Shown here one piece after another: positions 31,169-40,443 of a stretch of DNA of 64,000 nucleotides (position 1 is its first letter; each line of letters opens with the position of its first letter). Source of the DNA: Streptomyces sp. WAC05374 (lineage in GTDB: Bacteria; Actinomycetota; Actinomycetes; Streptomycetales; Streptomycetaceae); NCBI RefSeq assembly GCF_004353505.1, contig NZ_SMNQ01000016.1, positions 87,620 to 151,619 on the forward strand. The letters run 5' to 3'. Under the pieces are notes generated by a model. That model was given only the letters and a program-made list of their open reading frames with translations, did not search any database and was not told where the DNA came from. The translations under genes were made by a program, and so were the position numbers.

Positions 31169-33202
31169 GTGAGATCCACGCCAAGCCGTCGCGCCACCGC
31201 GACGGGCGCCCTGATCGCCGCCGCCGCCATGCTCGCCGTGGGCGTGCAGACCGGTGCCGCCACCGCCGCCGACACCCCGGGCACCTTCGCGCCCAAGGCG
31301 CAGGCGGCCGGCAAGGCCGACCCCGGCGCCCTGCCCGCCGACCTCTCCCCCGCGCAGCGCACCGCGCTGATACGCGCGGCCGACGCCACCAAGGACGACA
31401 CGGCCAGGGAACTCGGCCTCGGCGCCCAGGAGAAGCTCGCCGTCCGCGACGTCGTCCAGGACCGCGACGGCACCACCCACACCCGCTACGAGCGCACGTA
31501 CGCCGGGCTGCCCGTCCTCGGCGGCGACCTCGTCGTCACCGAGACGAAGGCGGGGCGGACCGAGGCGGTCAGCAAGGCCTCCAGGGCGGAGCTCAAGGGC
31601 GTCGACACCACCGCGGACATCACCGCGGCCGCCGCCGAGAAGCAGGCGCTGAGCGCGGCACGGGCCGAGGGCTCCAAGGCGACCGACTCCGAGCGCGCGC
31701 CGCGCAAGGTGGTCTGGCTGGCGCAGGGCAAGCCGGTCCTCGCGTACGAGACCGTCGTCGGCGGCCTCCAGCACGACGGCACGCCCAACGAGCTGCACGT
31801 CGTCACCGACGCCACCACGGGCGCCAAGCTCTTCGAGTGGCAGGCCGTCCACACGGGCACCGGCAACACCCAGTACAGCGGCCAGGTCACCCTCGGCACC
31901 GCGCCCTCGTACACGCTGACCGACACCGGCCGCGGCAACCACAAGACGTACAACCTCAACCGCGGCACCTCCGGCACCGGGACGCTGTTCTCCGGCGCCG
32001 ACGACATCTGGGGCGACGGCACCCCGCAGAACCTGGAGACGGCCGGCGCCGACGCCCACTTCGGCGCCGGGCTCACCTGGGACTACTACAAGAACGTCCA
32101 CGGCCGCTCGGGCATCAAGGGCGACGGCGTCGGCGCGTACAGCCGCGTCCACTACGGCAACGCGTACGTCAACGCCTTCTGGCAGGACAGTTGCTTCTGC
32201 ATGACGTACGGCGACGGCGCGGGCAACGCCAAGCCGCTGACCTCCATCGACGTCGCCGCGCACGAGATGACGCACGGCGTCACCTCCAACACCGCCAAGC
32301 TGGTCTACAGCGGCGAGTCGGGCGGCCTGAACGAGGCGACCTCCGACATCTTCGCCGCCGCGGTCGAGTTCTACGCCAACAACGCCCAGGACAAGGGCGA
32401 CTACTTCGTCGGCGAGAAGATCGACATCCGCGGCAACGGCACCCCGCTGCGCTACATGGACAAGCCGAGCAAGGACGGCTCGTCGAAGGACTACTGGTAC
32501 TCCGGCATCGGCGGCATCGACGTCCACTACTCGTCCGGCCCGGCCAACCACTGGTTCTACCTGCTCTCCGAGGGCAGCGGCGCCAAGACCGTCAACGGCG
32601 TGAACTACGACTCGCCGACCTCCGACGGCCTGCCCGTCACCGGCATCGGCCGCGACAAGGCCGCGCTGATCTGGTACAAGGCGCTCACCACCAAGTTCAC
32701 CTCCACGACCAACTACGCCGGTGCCCGCACCGGTACGGTCGCGGTCGCCACCGAGCTGTACGGCGCCGGCAGCGCCGAGGTGAAGGCCGTCGAGCACGCC
32801 TGGGCCGGCATCAACGTCGGTTCGCGCCCCGGTGGCGGCGACCCCGGCACGGGCAAGATCTTCGAGAACACCGCGGACGTCGCCATCCCGGACAACGGCG
32901 CCGCCGTGACCTCCGCGGTCAACGTCACCGGCATCGCGGGCAACGCGCCCTCCACGCTCAAGGTCGACGTGGACATCGTCCACACCTGGCGCGGTGACCT
33001 GGTCGTCGACCTGGTGGCGCCGGACGGCTCCGTCTACAACCTGAAGCCGTTCAGCTCCTCCGACTCGGCCGACAACGTCAAGGCCACCTACACGGTCAAC
33101 GCCTCCAGCGAGGTCGCCAACGGAAGCTGGAAGCTCCGCGTGCAGGACAAGGCCGCGCAGGACACCGGCTACATCAACAGCTTCAAGCTGACCTTCCCGT
33201 AA
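31169..33202 (+). CDS. Secreted M4 (thermolysin-like) zinc metalloprotease
   Basis: A 677-residue secreted preproenzyme. A signal peptide (residues about 1-34) is followed by an FTP/PepSY propeptide containing VRDVVQDRDGTTHTRYERTY, then the M4 catalytic domain. Zinc ligands and the catalytic Glu are in HEMTH at 365-369; the third ligand is in GGLNEATSD (Glu389), and the proton-relay region is DVHYSSGPANHWFY. The C-terminus is a proprotein-convertase P domain (VDIVHTWRGDLVVDLVAPDG), common in Streptomyces neutral proteases. GTG at 31169 has AAGGAG at optimal spacing. Confidence 0.96.
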   Translation: MRSTPSRRATATGALIAAAAMLAVGVQTGAATAADTPGTFAPKAQAAGKADPGALPADLSPAQRTALIRAADATKDDTARELGLGAQEKLAVRDVVQDRDGTTHTRYERTYAGLPVLGGDLVVTETKAGRTEAVSKASRAELKGVDTTADITAAAAEKQALSAARAEGSKATDSERAPRKVVWLAQGKPVLAYETVVGGLQHDGTPNELHVVTDATTGAKLFEWQAVHTGTGNTQYSGQVTLGTAPSYTLTDTGRGNHKTYNLNRGTSGTGTLFSGADDIWGDGTPQNLETAGADAHFGAGLTWDYYKNVHGRSGIKGDGVGAYSRVHYGNAYVNAFWQDSCFCMTYGDGAGNAKPLTSIDVAAHEMTHGVTSNTAKLVYSGESGGLNEATSDIFAAAVEFYANNAQDKGDYFVGEKIDIRGNGTPLRYMDKPSKDGSSKDYWYSGIGGIDVHYSSGPANHWFYLLSEGSGAKTVNGVNYDSPTSDGLPVTGIGRDKAALIWYKALTTKFTSTTNYAGARTGTVAVATELYGAGSAEVKAVEHAWAGINVGSRPGGGDPGTGKIFENTADVAIPDNGAAVTSAVNVTGIAGNAPSTLKVDVDIVHTWRGDLVVDLVAPDGSVYNLKPFSSSDSADNVKATYTVNASSEVANGSWKLRVQDKAAQDTGYINSFKLTFP

Positions 33203-33222
33203 GCCGGGAAGCGGACGGCCGG

Positions 33223-33255
33223 CCGCCCGGTGGCACTCCCTGTGCCGCCGGGCGG
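33223..33255 (+). terminator. Metalloprotease terminator stem-loop
   Basis: CCGCCCGGTGGCAC (33223-33236) pairs with GTGCCGCCGGGCGG (33242-33255) over 14 positions with one G-U pair and a five-base loop, 20 bases after the stop codon. Confidence 0.85.
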
Positions 33256-33530
33256 TCGTGCGTGCGTGCGGTGGTACAGCAGCGGCGGCGCCGGGTACGC
33301 CCTGGTCTCCCCGCTGCGTCCGGGCGGTGGCGTGCGGTGGGGACCGTGCCCACGGTCCCGGCCGTCACACCGGCCCGGAACCACACCGGGCGGGGAAGTC
33401 CATCGCTTTCCGGCCGTGGCCGGAGCTCTCTCCTCCTCCCGGTCGGGGGTCATACGCCGAAGGGCCGAGGCGGGATCGGTTCAGCGGCCGATGCCGTCGT
33501 CCCGGCGCGGGCGGCAGGCTGAGCGGCGCA
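33256..33530. other. Intergenic spacer between convergent terminators
   Basis: GC-rich DNA between the terminator of the protease and that of glgP. I see no ribosome binding site with a protein-like frame and no promoter that can be supported. Confidence 0.5.
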
Positions 33531-33570
33531 CGGCTCGTCGCCCCTCACGAGGGGAGGGGGCGACGAGCCG
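33531..33570 (-). terminator. glgP terminator stem-loop
   Basis: CGGCTCGTCGCCCC (33531-33544) and GGGGCGACGAGCCG (33557-33570) form a perfect 14-base stem with a 12-base loop, ten bases beyond the glgP stop codon. Confidence 0.85.
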
Positions 33571-33579
33571 GGGGGACCG

Positions 33580-36198
33580 CTACCGCATCAGGACGCCGGC
33601 GCCCTCTCCGGTCGCCTCCGTCGGCAGCGCGACCAGCCCCAGGTCGGCGCCCGCCGCCAGCAGGCGGTGCGTGGGCAGTATCCGCACGGTGTACCCGAAG
33701 GGGCCCGTCCGGTCGAGGGTGAGGGGGCCCTCGTAGACCCACCTCCCCTGCTGGTCCGGGCCCCCGGCCGGCTTCAGCGGCACGGTCTGGGCGTCCCGGA
33801 GCCGGTCGTCGGTGTCGACCCGGCCGGCGACCGCCTGGACCTCGACGTCCTCGGGCCGGAGGTCGCCCAGGGCCACCCGTACCCGCAGGGCGAGGGTGGC
33901 GCCCAGCTCCGCGGTGCCGTTGGCCTCGTCCACCTCGACGTGGTCGACCGCCACCCGCGGCCAGGCGGCCCGTACGCGGGCCTTCCAGTCGGCGAGTTCG
34001 CGGGCGGCGCCGGTGTCCAGCGACCGGTGGGCGAGGGCGGCCGGGGTGTACAGCCGTTCCACGTACTCCCGCACCATGCGTCCCGCCAGCACCTTGGGAC
34101 CGAGGTTGGCGAGCGTCCGGCGGACCATCTCGATCCACCGCTCGGGCAGCCCGTTCGCACCCCGGTCGTAGAAGCGGGGCGCGACGCGCTGCTCGATCAG
34201 CTCGTACAGCGCGGCCGCCTCCAGGTCGTCGCGCCGGTCCTCGTCCGTGGTGGGACCGTCGGCGGTGGGAATGGCCCAGCCGAAGTCCGGCTCGTACCAC
34301 TCGTCCCACCAGCCGTCCAGGACGGAGAGGTTGAGGCAGCCGTTCAGCGCGGCCTTCATCCCGGAGGTGCCGCACGCCTCCAGCGGCCGCAGCGGGTTGT
34401 TCAGCCACACGTCGCAGCCGGGGTACAGCTTCTGCGCCATGCCCATCCCGTAGTCGGGCAGGAACACGATCCGGTGGCGCACCCGCGGGTCGTCGGCGAA
34501 CCGCACCAGCTCCCGCACCAGCCGCTTGCCGCCGTCGTCCGCCGGGTGGGCCTTGCCCGCGACGACGATCTGCACCGGCCGTTCGGGGTGCAGCAGCAGC
34601 TCCATCAGCCGGTCGCGGTCCCGCAGCATCAGCGTGAGCCGCTTGTAGGAGGGAACGCGGCGGGCGAAGCCGATGGTGAGGATGTCGGGGTCCAGGACGC
34701 CGTCGATCCACCCCAGCTCGGCCGAGCCCGCGCCCCGCTGCCGCCAGGAGGCGCGCAGCCGGGTCCGTACCTCGGTCACGAGCTGGTCGCGCAGCTCGCG
34801 CCGCAGGTCCCAGATCTCACCGTCGGCGATCTCGCCCAGCGCGTCCCAGCGCTGGGAGCCGCCGACGGTGAGGGCGTCCTCGGCGCGCTGGGCCCCGATC
34901 TTCCGGGCGCCGAGCCGGAACACCTCGGGCGCCACCCAGGTGGGGGCGTGCACGCCGTTGGTGATGGAGGTGATCGGCACCTCGTCGGGGTCGAACCCGG
35001 GCCACAGGCCGGCGAACATCTCCCGGCTGACGGCGCCGTGCAGCGTGGACACGCCGTTGGCGCGCTGGGCCAGGCGCAGGCCCATCACGGCCATGTTGAA
35101 GAGGTTGGGCTCGCCGCCGGGGTAGGTCTCCATGCCGAGCTGGAGGACGCGCTCGACGTCGACCCCGGGCAGTTCCGCCCCGTCGCCGAAGTGGCGGGCG
35201 ACGAGCTCGCGGTCGAACCGGTCGATGCCGGCCGGGACGGGGGTGTGGGTGGTGAAGACCGTCCCCGCGCGGACGGCCTCCAGGGCGGCGTCGAACTCGA
35301 CGCCCTCCTCGCTCAGTTCCCGGATGCGTTCCAGGCCGAGGAAACCGGCGTGCCCCTCGTTGGTGTGGAACACCTCGGGGTCGGGGTGGCCGGTGAGCGC
35401 GCAGTACGCGCGTACCGCCCGGACACCTCCTATCCCCAGCAGCATCTCCTGGAGCAGCCGGTGTTCGCTGCCGCCGCCGTAGAGCCGGTCGGTGACGTCC
35501 CGTTCGGACGGGCCGTTCTCCTCCACGTCCGAGTCCAGCATCAGCAGCGGTACGCGGCCGACCTGGGCCACCCAGACGTGGGCGTGCAGACAGCGCCCGG
35601 CCGGCAGGGCGAGGGAGACCCGGACGGGCGTGCCGCCGGGCTGCCGCAGCAGGCTGACGGGCATCTCGTTGGGGTCCAGGAGCGGATAGTGCTCCTGCTG
35701 CCAGCCGTCCCGGGAGAGCGACTGGCGGAAGTAGCCGTGCCGGTAGAGCAGCCCGACGCCGATGAGCGGTACGCCGAGGTCGGAGGCGGCCTTGAGGTGG
35801 TCACCGGCGAGGATGCCGAGGCCGCCGGAGTACTGGGGCAGGGCGGCGGTGACACCGAACTCGGGCGAGAAGTAGGCGACGGCGGCGGGCAGGTCGCTGT
35901 TCTGGCTCTGGTACCAGCGGCGGCCGCGCAGATAGTCGTCCAGGTCGTCGGCGGCGGCGGCGAGGCGGCGCAGGAAGCGCCGGTCGCGGGCGAGCTCGGC
36001 GAGTCTGGCCGCGGACACGGAGCCCAGCAGCCGGACCGGGTCGCCGCCGGCCGCCCGCCACCCCTCGGGGTCGACGGCCTGGAACAGGTCACGGGTCTCG
36101 GCGTGCCAGGACCAGCGCAGGTTGCGCGCGAGGTCGCTGAGCGGCCTCAGCGGGTCGGGGAGGACGGGGCGCACGGTGAATCGACGGATTGCCTTCAC
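33580..36198 (-). CDS. glgP: Alpha-glucan (glycogen/maltodextrin) phosphorylase
   Basis: GT35 phosphorylase, 872 residues, of the actinobacterial/archaeal-like AgP type with an N-terminal DUF3417 domain (LSDLARNLRWSWHAETRDLF). It releases glucose 1-phosphate from glucan ends. The pyridoxal-phosphate lysine is Lys615 in EACGTSGMKAALNGCLNLS, and INSTRUCTIVE family segments include EVFHTNEGHAGFLGLERI and NGVHAPTWVAPEV. GTG at 36198 is preferred because AAGGTGG precedes it by five bases; GTG at 36207 is an alternative. In S. coelicolor, from memory, it is adjacent and divergent to glgE; here about 8 kb of other genes lie between. Confidence 0.95.
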   Translation of the reverse strand: MKAIRRFTVRPVLPDPLRPLSDLARNLRWSWHAETRDLFQAVDPEGWRAAGGDPVRLLGSVSAARLAELARDRRFLRRLAAAADDLDDYLRGRRWYQSQNSDLPAAVAYFSPEFGVTAALPQYSGGLGILAGDHLKAASDLGVPLIGVGLLYRHGYFRQSLSRDGWQQEHYPLLDPNEMPVSLLRQPGGTPVRVSLALPAGRCLHAHVWVAQVGRVPLLMLDSDVEENGPSERDVTDRLYGGGSEHRLLQEMLLGIGGVRAVRAYCALTGHPDPEVFHTNEGHAGFLGLERIRELSEEGVEFDAALEAVRAGTVFTTHTPVPAGIDRFDRELVARHFGDGAELPGVDVERVLQLGMETYPGGEPNLFNMAVMGLRLAQRANGVSTLHGAVSREMFAGLWPGFDPDEVPITSITNGVHAPTWVAPEVFRLGARKIGAQRAEDALTVGGSQRWDALGEIADGEIWDLRRELRDQLVTEVRTRLRASWRQRGAGSAELGWIDGVLDPDILTIGFARRVPSYKRLTLMLRDRDRLMELLLHPERPVQIVVAGKAHPADDGGKRLVRELVRFADDPRVRHRIVFLPDYGMGMAQKLYPGCDVWLNNPLRPLEACGTSGMKAALNGCLNLSVLDGWWDEWYEPDFGWAIPTADGPTTDEDRRDDLEAAALYELIEQRVAPRFYDRGANGLPERWIEMVRRTLANLGPKVLAGRMVREYVERLYTPAALAHRSLDTGAARELADWKARVRAAWPRVAVDHVEVDEANGTAELGATLALRVRVALGDLRPEDVEVQAVAGRVDTDDRLRDAQTVPLKPAGGPDQQGRWVYEGPLTLDRTGPFGYTVRILPTHRLLAAGADLGLVALPTEATGEGAGVLMR

Positions 36199-36323
36199 GT
36201 GTTCCACCTTCGCAGGGCAGGTACGTTTCGGGGTGGACGCACGGGCGTTGTGCGTCCGCCTTCACCCTCCGACGGTATCGGGACCCCGCCCTCCGCAACC
36301 ACGGCGCACTCAGGGGAGCGCGT

Positions 36324-37655
36324 TCACGGAGCGCTCACCGGGACCTCGTACGGGGAGCCCGCGTTGACGGTCTCCGGGTCGAACGCGCCGGTCGCGGCGT
36401 ACCGGGCGGCGATTTCGCGCCGTTCGTGCGGCGGGATCACGTCGTCGATGCGGTCGAAGCCGCCGGGGGCGCGCCGGTGGGCCAGATTGATGACGACTTC
36501 GGGGCCCTGGCGCCGGTTGGCGCGCTGAAGCTCCGTCATGGCGGGTCGGCGCCCGGCCTCGTAGGCGGCGAGGGCGCGGGCCGGGTCGGGGTGGTGGGCC
36601 ATGGCGTGGGCGAGGGCCCGGGCGTCGATGACGGACTGGGTGGCGCCGTTGGAGCCGATGGGGTACATGGCGTGCGCGGCGTCGCCGATGAGGGTGGTGC
36701 GGCCGTGGCTCCAGCGCAGCAGGGGCTCGCGGTCGACCATGGGGTACTCGTGGGCGGTGTCGGCGGCGCGCAGCACCTCGGGGAGGTTCACGCCGCCGAA
36801 CTCCCAGCCCTCGTAGTGGTGGAGGAAGTCGGACACGGGTACGGCCCGGTTCCAGTCGCCCCGGAAGGAGCCCCGGAAGGAGCCCGGCGACGTGCTCCGG
36901 AGGGTGCCCCCGCGCGGGGTGCCGGCGATGCTGTCGGCGGGCATCGCCAGCGCCCAGTTGACGAGGACCTCCCCCGAGGGCCGCTCGGCCATGGGATAGA
37001 CGACGGCCCTGCACCGGTCGTCGCCCGCGATGAGCATGAACCTCCCGGCCCGGCGCGCGTCCAGCCGTGACACGCCGCGCCACACCAGCATGCCGTTCCA
37101 CGGCGGCTCGCCCTCGCGGGGGTTGAGGGCGGCGCGGACCGCCGAGCGGATGCCGTCGGCGCCGATCAGGACGTCCGGCTCCAGCGAGGCCCGGCCGGCC
37201 CGGGCGCCCTCCCGGTGCTCCAGGCGCACGCGCGGGCGCCCGTCGGGGAGCTGCTCCAGGCCGGTCACCCGGACACCGGTGACGATCGCGGACGGGCCGA
37301 GCCGGCGGCGTACCGCGTCGGCGAGGACCCGCTGGAGGTGGGCGCGGTGGACGGAGAGCTGCGGCCAGTGGTGGCCGGCGCCGAGGCCCCGGGGCTCGCA
37401 GGAGATCAGTCCGCCGGAGCGGTGGTAGTAGCGCAGCTCCCGGGTGCGTACGGCGTTGGCCTCCAGCTCGTCGAGGAGTCCGAGCGCGTCGAGTTCGCGG
37501 ACCGCGTTGGGCATGATGTTCAGCCCGGCGCCGACGGGCCGGATGCCGGGCGCCGCCTCCACGACGGTGACGTGGCCGAAGCCGGCGGCGTGCAGGGCGA
37601 GCGCCGCGGTCAGGCCGGCGATCCCGCCGCCGGCCACGAGTATGTGCGGGGTCAT
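36324..37655 (-). CDS. PhzS-like FAD-dependent aromatic monooxygenase
   Basis: Group A flavoprotein hydroxylase, 443 residues. FAD motifs are AGGGIAGLTAALAL at the N-terminus, IGADGIRSAVR in the middle and LIGDAAHAMYPIGSNGATQS. It closely resembles what I recall of PhzS of Pseudomonas: SCEPRGLGAG, PQLSVHRAHLQ and YPMVDREPL have direct counterparts there. PhzS hydroxylates a phenazine carboxylate with loss of CO2, so a decarboxylative or simple hydroxylation of an aromatic acid is plausible. It is the last gene of the accessory operon; its ATG overlaps the upstream stop codon by 4 bases and is preceded by AGAGGAG. The true substrate is unknown. Confidence 0.85.
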   Translation of the reverse strand: MTPHILVAGGGIAGLTAALALHAAGFGHVTVVEAAPGIRPVGAGLNIMPNAVRELDALGLLDELEANAVRTRELRYYHRSGGLISCEPRGLGAGHHWPQLSVHRAHLQRVLADAVRRRLGPSAIVTGVRVTGLEQLPDGRPRVRLEHREGARAGRASLEPDVLIGADGIRSAVRAALNPREGEPPWNGMLVWRGVSRLDARRAGRFMLIAGDDRCRAVVYPMAERPSGEVLVNWALAMPADSIAGTPRGGTLRSTSPGSFRGSFRGDWNRAVPVSDFLHHYEGWEFGGVNLPEVLRAADTAHEYPMVDREPLLRWSHGRTTLIGDAAHAMYPIGSNGATQSVIDARALAHAMAHHPDPARALAAYEAGRRPAMTELQRANRRQGPEVVINLAHRRAPGGFDRIDDVIPPHERREIAARYAATGAFDPETVNAGSPYEVPVSAP

Positions 37656-38785
37656 GCCGCGGCTCCTCTCAGGGGGGCGCCCGGCCGCCGGGTGGTCCGG
37701 CGCACCAGCGTCTCGTTGTCCCGGGTAAGGTCGAGCACGGTGCGCAGCAGGGCGACCGGCGCGCCGCCGCTGCCCTGCTCGTACAGCTTGACGCCGTCGC
37801 TGTAGGCCTTGCGGGCGATGCCGAGGTGGCGGGCGCGGAAGGTCTTCAGGATGCGCAGCACCCGTGCCAGGGAGTGGGCGGAGGCGACCAGCTCGGGGGG
37901 CAGCCGGTGCACGGTCTCCCAGCTCAGCGCGGCTGTCAGCTTGCCGACGGCCGAGACGCCGCCCTGGTGGGCGGCGTGGAAGGCGCGCCAGGACGGGAGG
38001 CTGTAGTCGACCGACTCGGCGAGGAAGGCGTCGTAGCCGGGGTCGGTGCGGTCGCACTGCCAGACCGTCAGGTCGACCAGCCACAGCGGCACCTGGGCGG
38101 CGGCCGGGCCGAGGTAGTCGCGCCCGGCGACGTCGATCTCCTCGAAGTACGGGCGCAGCGTGCGGGCGAAGTAGTCCGGGGAGACGTTGTCGACGGTGAA
38201 GTCGATGGCGTCGACCATCGCCTGCACGTGCTGCGCGGTGCGGTCCAGGGCGAGGGCGAAGCCCGGGTCGTACGGTTCCAGGCGGGCCAGCCGGCCGCAG
38301 GTGCCGAGGGCGGCGACGAGGCTGGGGAAGACCATCCGGACGGCGTCCTGGAGGTGGGCCTCCATCGCGTCGCCGGTGAACATCCGCTGCCGGGGGCCGA
38401 GCGGGTTCCAGGTGGTGTAGTGGTGCACGGTGTCGCGGGGCACCATGTCGGTGCGGCGTGCGAGCTCCTGGAGCACGGGCAGGACCTCGGGGACGGCGGC
38501 GACCGGCTGGACGCCGTGCCGTTTGAGCGAGCCGAGCAGCATGCCGAGGTCGCGCATGGCGGCCAGCGCCTCGATGACGCACCACTCGGCGACCCGGTCG
38601 GGGTCGGGTACGAGGGCGCGCAGCGCGACGGTGAGCGCGGGGACGTCGGCGTCACGGTTCATCGCGGGGAGCGCGGTGAGCAGCGCGTCGGCGCCGAGCG
38701 GATCGGCCGCGCGTATCTCGGCGATGCGGTAGCGCGGTTCGGCGCAGGTGTCGAGACCGGGCGCGACAAGGTCGTACAGGGTCAA
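37652..38785 (-). CDS. PrnB/DUF1864-family putative heme-dependent oxygenase
   Basis: A 377-residue protein with the DUF1864 signature HHYTTWNPLGPRQRMFTGD, best known from PrnB, which rearranges 7-chlorotryptophan to an aminophenylpyrrole in pyrrolnitrin synthesis. Near the C-terminus, ARHLGIARKAY places His320 where the heme-binding His of PrnB lies, and a glycine loop GSGG (338-341) follows, as in tryptophan/indoleamine 2,3-dioxygenases. Heme binding and an aromatic amino acid substrate are inferred. TTG at 38785 is chosen because GAGGGGGG precedes it at good spacing and the upstream frame is not protein-like. It overlaps the PhzS-like gene by 4 bases. Confidence 0.78.
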   Translation of the reverse strand: MTLYDLVAPGLDTCAEPRYRIAEIRAADPLGADALLTALPAMNRDADVPALTVALRALVPDPDRVAEWCVIEALAAMRDLGMLLGSLKRHGVQPVAAVPEVLPVLQELARRTDMVPRDTVHHYTTWNPLGPRQRMFTGDAMEAHLQDAVRMVFPSLVAALGTCGRLARLEPYDPGFALALDRTAQHVQAMVDAIDFTVDNVSPDYFARTLRPYFEEIDVAGRDYLGPAAAQVPLWLVDLTVWQCDRTDPGYDAFLAESVDYSLPSWRAFHAAHQGGVSAVGKLTAALSWETVHRLPPELVASAHSLARVLRILKTFRARHLGIARKAYSDGVKLYEQGSGGAPVALLRTVLDLTRDNETLVRRTTRRPGAPLRGAAA

Positions 38786-38846
38786 CGGGATGCCCCCCTC
38801 GGGCAGTGTGGATTCGACGGTGGCGCGGTGTCCGCTGGTCAGGCGG

Positions 38847-40247
38847 TCACCGCGGGTCGGGAACCCGGTCCTGGCGTGGCGGCGCCGGGGCGGGCGCGGG
38901 CCGGCCCAGTCGTACGGACAGCAGGGCCGCCGCGGCGGCGAAGGCGGCGCCGGTGAGCAGCGCCGCCCGGAAGCCCGCGGTCGCGGCCTGGGGTGTGGCC
39001 GTGCCGGTACGGGCGGTGGCCACGGCCACGACGACGGCCAGGCCCAGGACGGAGCCGAACTGCTGGCCGGTGTTGACCAGCCCGGAGGCCAGTCCGGTCT
39101 CCTCGGGCGTGGCCTCGGCCGTGGCGGCCACATTGGTGGTGACCATGACCAGCGGCAGGGCGGCACCGAGCACGAGGCTGGGTGCGAGGACGGTGGTGGC
39201 GAAGGTGCCGTGCGGCCGGAGCGCGAGGGCGAGCCAGACCGTGCCGGCGCACAGCAGGACGAAGCCGAGGGTCATGGTCCGGGCCAGGCCGAGGCGGCCG
39301 ATGAGGCGGCCGGTCAGCGGGGCGGTGGCGACGACGACCAGCGACAGCGGCAGCAGGCCGAGGCCGCCGGTGAGCGGGGACTGGCCCAGCACGCTCTGGA
39401 GGTAGAGGCTCACCAGGAAGAACATGGGGAACAACGTCATCTGGGCGAGGGCGCCGAGGCCGCCCGCGAGGCGCAGTGCGGGCCGCCGCAGGACCGCGGG
39501 CGGGACGAGGGGCCGGGCGGTGCGGGTCTCGGTCACGGCGAAGGCGGCGAGCAGCAGGGCGCCGGCCGCCCCGGCGAGCGGGTCGTGCCCGACCAGGGCG
39601 TACGCGACGAGGCCGAGGCCGCCGGTGACGGTGAGCGCGCCCAGCAGGTCGAAGCCGGGTTCGGCGTCCCGGGTGCCGCCCGCCGGGAGCCGGAGGGCGA
39701 GCAGGCCGAGCACCGCGGCGGCGGCGACGTTCAGCCAGAAGGTGGAACGCCAGCCGAGCAGGTCGGTGAGGACCCCGCCCAGCGCGGTGCCGAGGACCCC
39801 GCCGAGCCCGCCCATGGCGGCGAACGCGCCGAGCGCCCGGTGCCGGGCGGGGCCGTCCGGGAAGAGGAGCAGCAGCAGGGCGAAGGCGGCGGCCGCGGCG
39901 AGCGCGGCCCCGGCGCCCTGCGCGGCGCGGGCGGCGACCAGGGCGCCGGTGGTCTGCGCGAGGCCCCCGGCGACGGACGCGGCGGCGAGGAGGGCGAGAC
40001 CGGCGGTGAACCCCCGCCGGTGGCCCAGCAGGTCGGCGCCGCGGCCCCCGAGCAGGAGCAGCCCGCCGAAGGTGATCAGGTAGGCGTTGGCCACCCAGGA
40101 CAGTGCGGCGGACCCGGCCCCGAGGTCGTGGCCGATGGACGGCAGGGCGACGTTGGTGACGGCGGTGTCCATGACCATCACCAGTTGTGTCGCCGCGAGC
40201 AGCGCGAGCGCCCCGCGCGTTCCCCCCGCGCGGGTCACCGTGCGCAC
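38847..40247 (-). CDS. MFS transporter of the DHA2 (EmrB/QacA) family
   Basis: About 466 residues with 14 predicted hydrophobic segments. The first helix carries LVMVMDTAVTNVALPSIGHDL, the DHA2 signature for proton-coupled drug or metabolite exporters, and motif C-like GGLGGVLGTALGGVLTDLLGWR lies in the fifth helix region (read in parts). It is encoded between the HpaB-type and PrnB-like genes on the same strand, so it probably exports the cluster product. The start is uncertain: GTG at 40247 gives the expected short cytoplasmic N-terminus. The frame continues upstream through Arg/Pro-rich sequence that is probably not translated. Confidence 0.88.
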   Translation of the reverse strand: MRTVTRAGGTRGALALLAATQLVMVMDTAVTNVALPSIGHDLGAGSAALSWVANAYLITFGGLLLLGGRGADLLGHRRGFTAGLALLAAASVAGGLAQTTGALVAARAAQGAGAALAAAAAFALLLLLFPDGPARHRALGAFAAMGGLGGVLGTALGGVLTDLLGWRSTFWLNVAAAAVLGLLALRLPAGGTRDAEPGFDLLGALTVTGGLGLVAYALVGHDPLAGAAGALLLAAFAVTETRTARPLVPPAVLRRPALRLAGGLGALAQMTLFPMFFLVSLYLQSVLGQSPLTGGLGLLPLSLVVVATAPLTGRLIGRLGLARTMTLGFVLLCAGTVWLALALRPHGTFATTVLAPSLVLGAALPLVMVTTNVAATAEATPEETGLASGLVNTGQQFGSVLGLAVVVAVATARTGTATPQAATAGFRAALLTGAAFAAAAALLSVRLGRPAPAPAPPRQDRVPDPR

Positions 40248-40443
40248 CTGGTGCGCGTCCACCCCGGGTCGGCCGCGCGGCCGTGGCCGGCGCGCCGGGC
40301 GGGGTGCCCTCCGAGGTGCCGTCCGGGGTCGTCGCCCGTGTGCCGGCCGGCCCCCCGGTGGCCGCCGGCGGCCGGTGGGCGCACCGCGCGGCCACCCCGG
40401 GCGCACCGCCCCGGGTCGGCCGCCCGCAGCCGCGCCGGCGCGG

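Noticed and set aside
30849..31184. Minus-strand frame of 111 codons before the metalloprotease
   Set aside because: Arg-rich composition, no ribosome binding site, and it overlaps the protease promoter and start.
31169..31270. Twin-arginine export of the M4 protease based on RR near the start
   Set aside because: The SRRATAT pattern lacks the usual hydrophobic consensus after RR; an ordinary Sec signal is the safer reading.
33230..33736. Plus-strand open frame of 168 codons between the metalloprotease gene and glgP
   Set aside because: It spans two terminators and part of glgP antisense, has no good ribosome binding site and reads as low-complexity Arg/Pro/Ser sequence.
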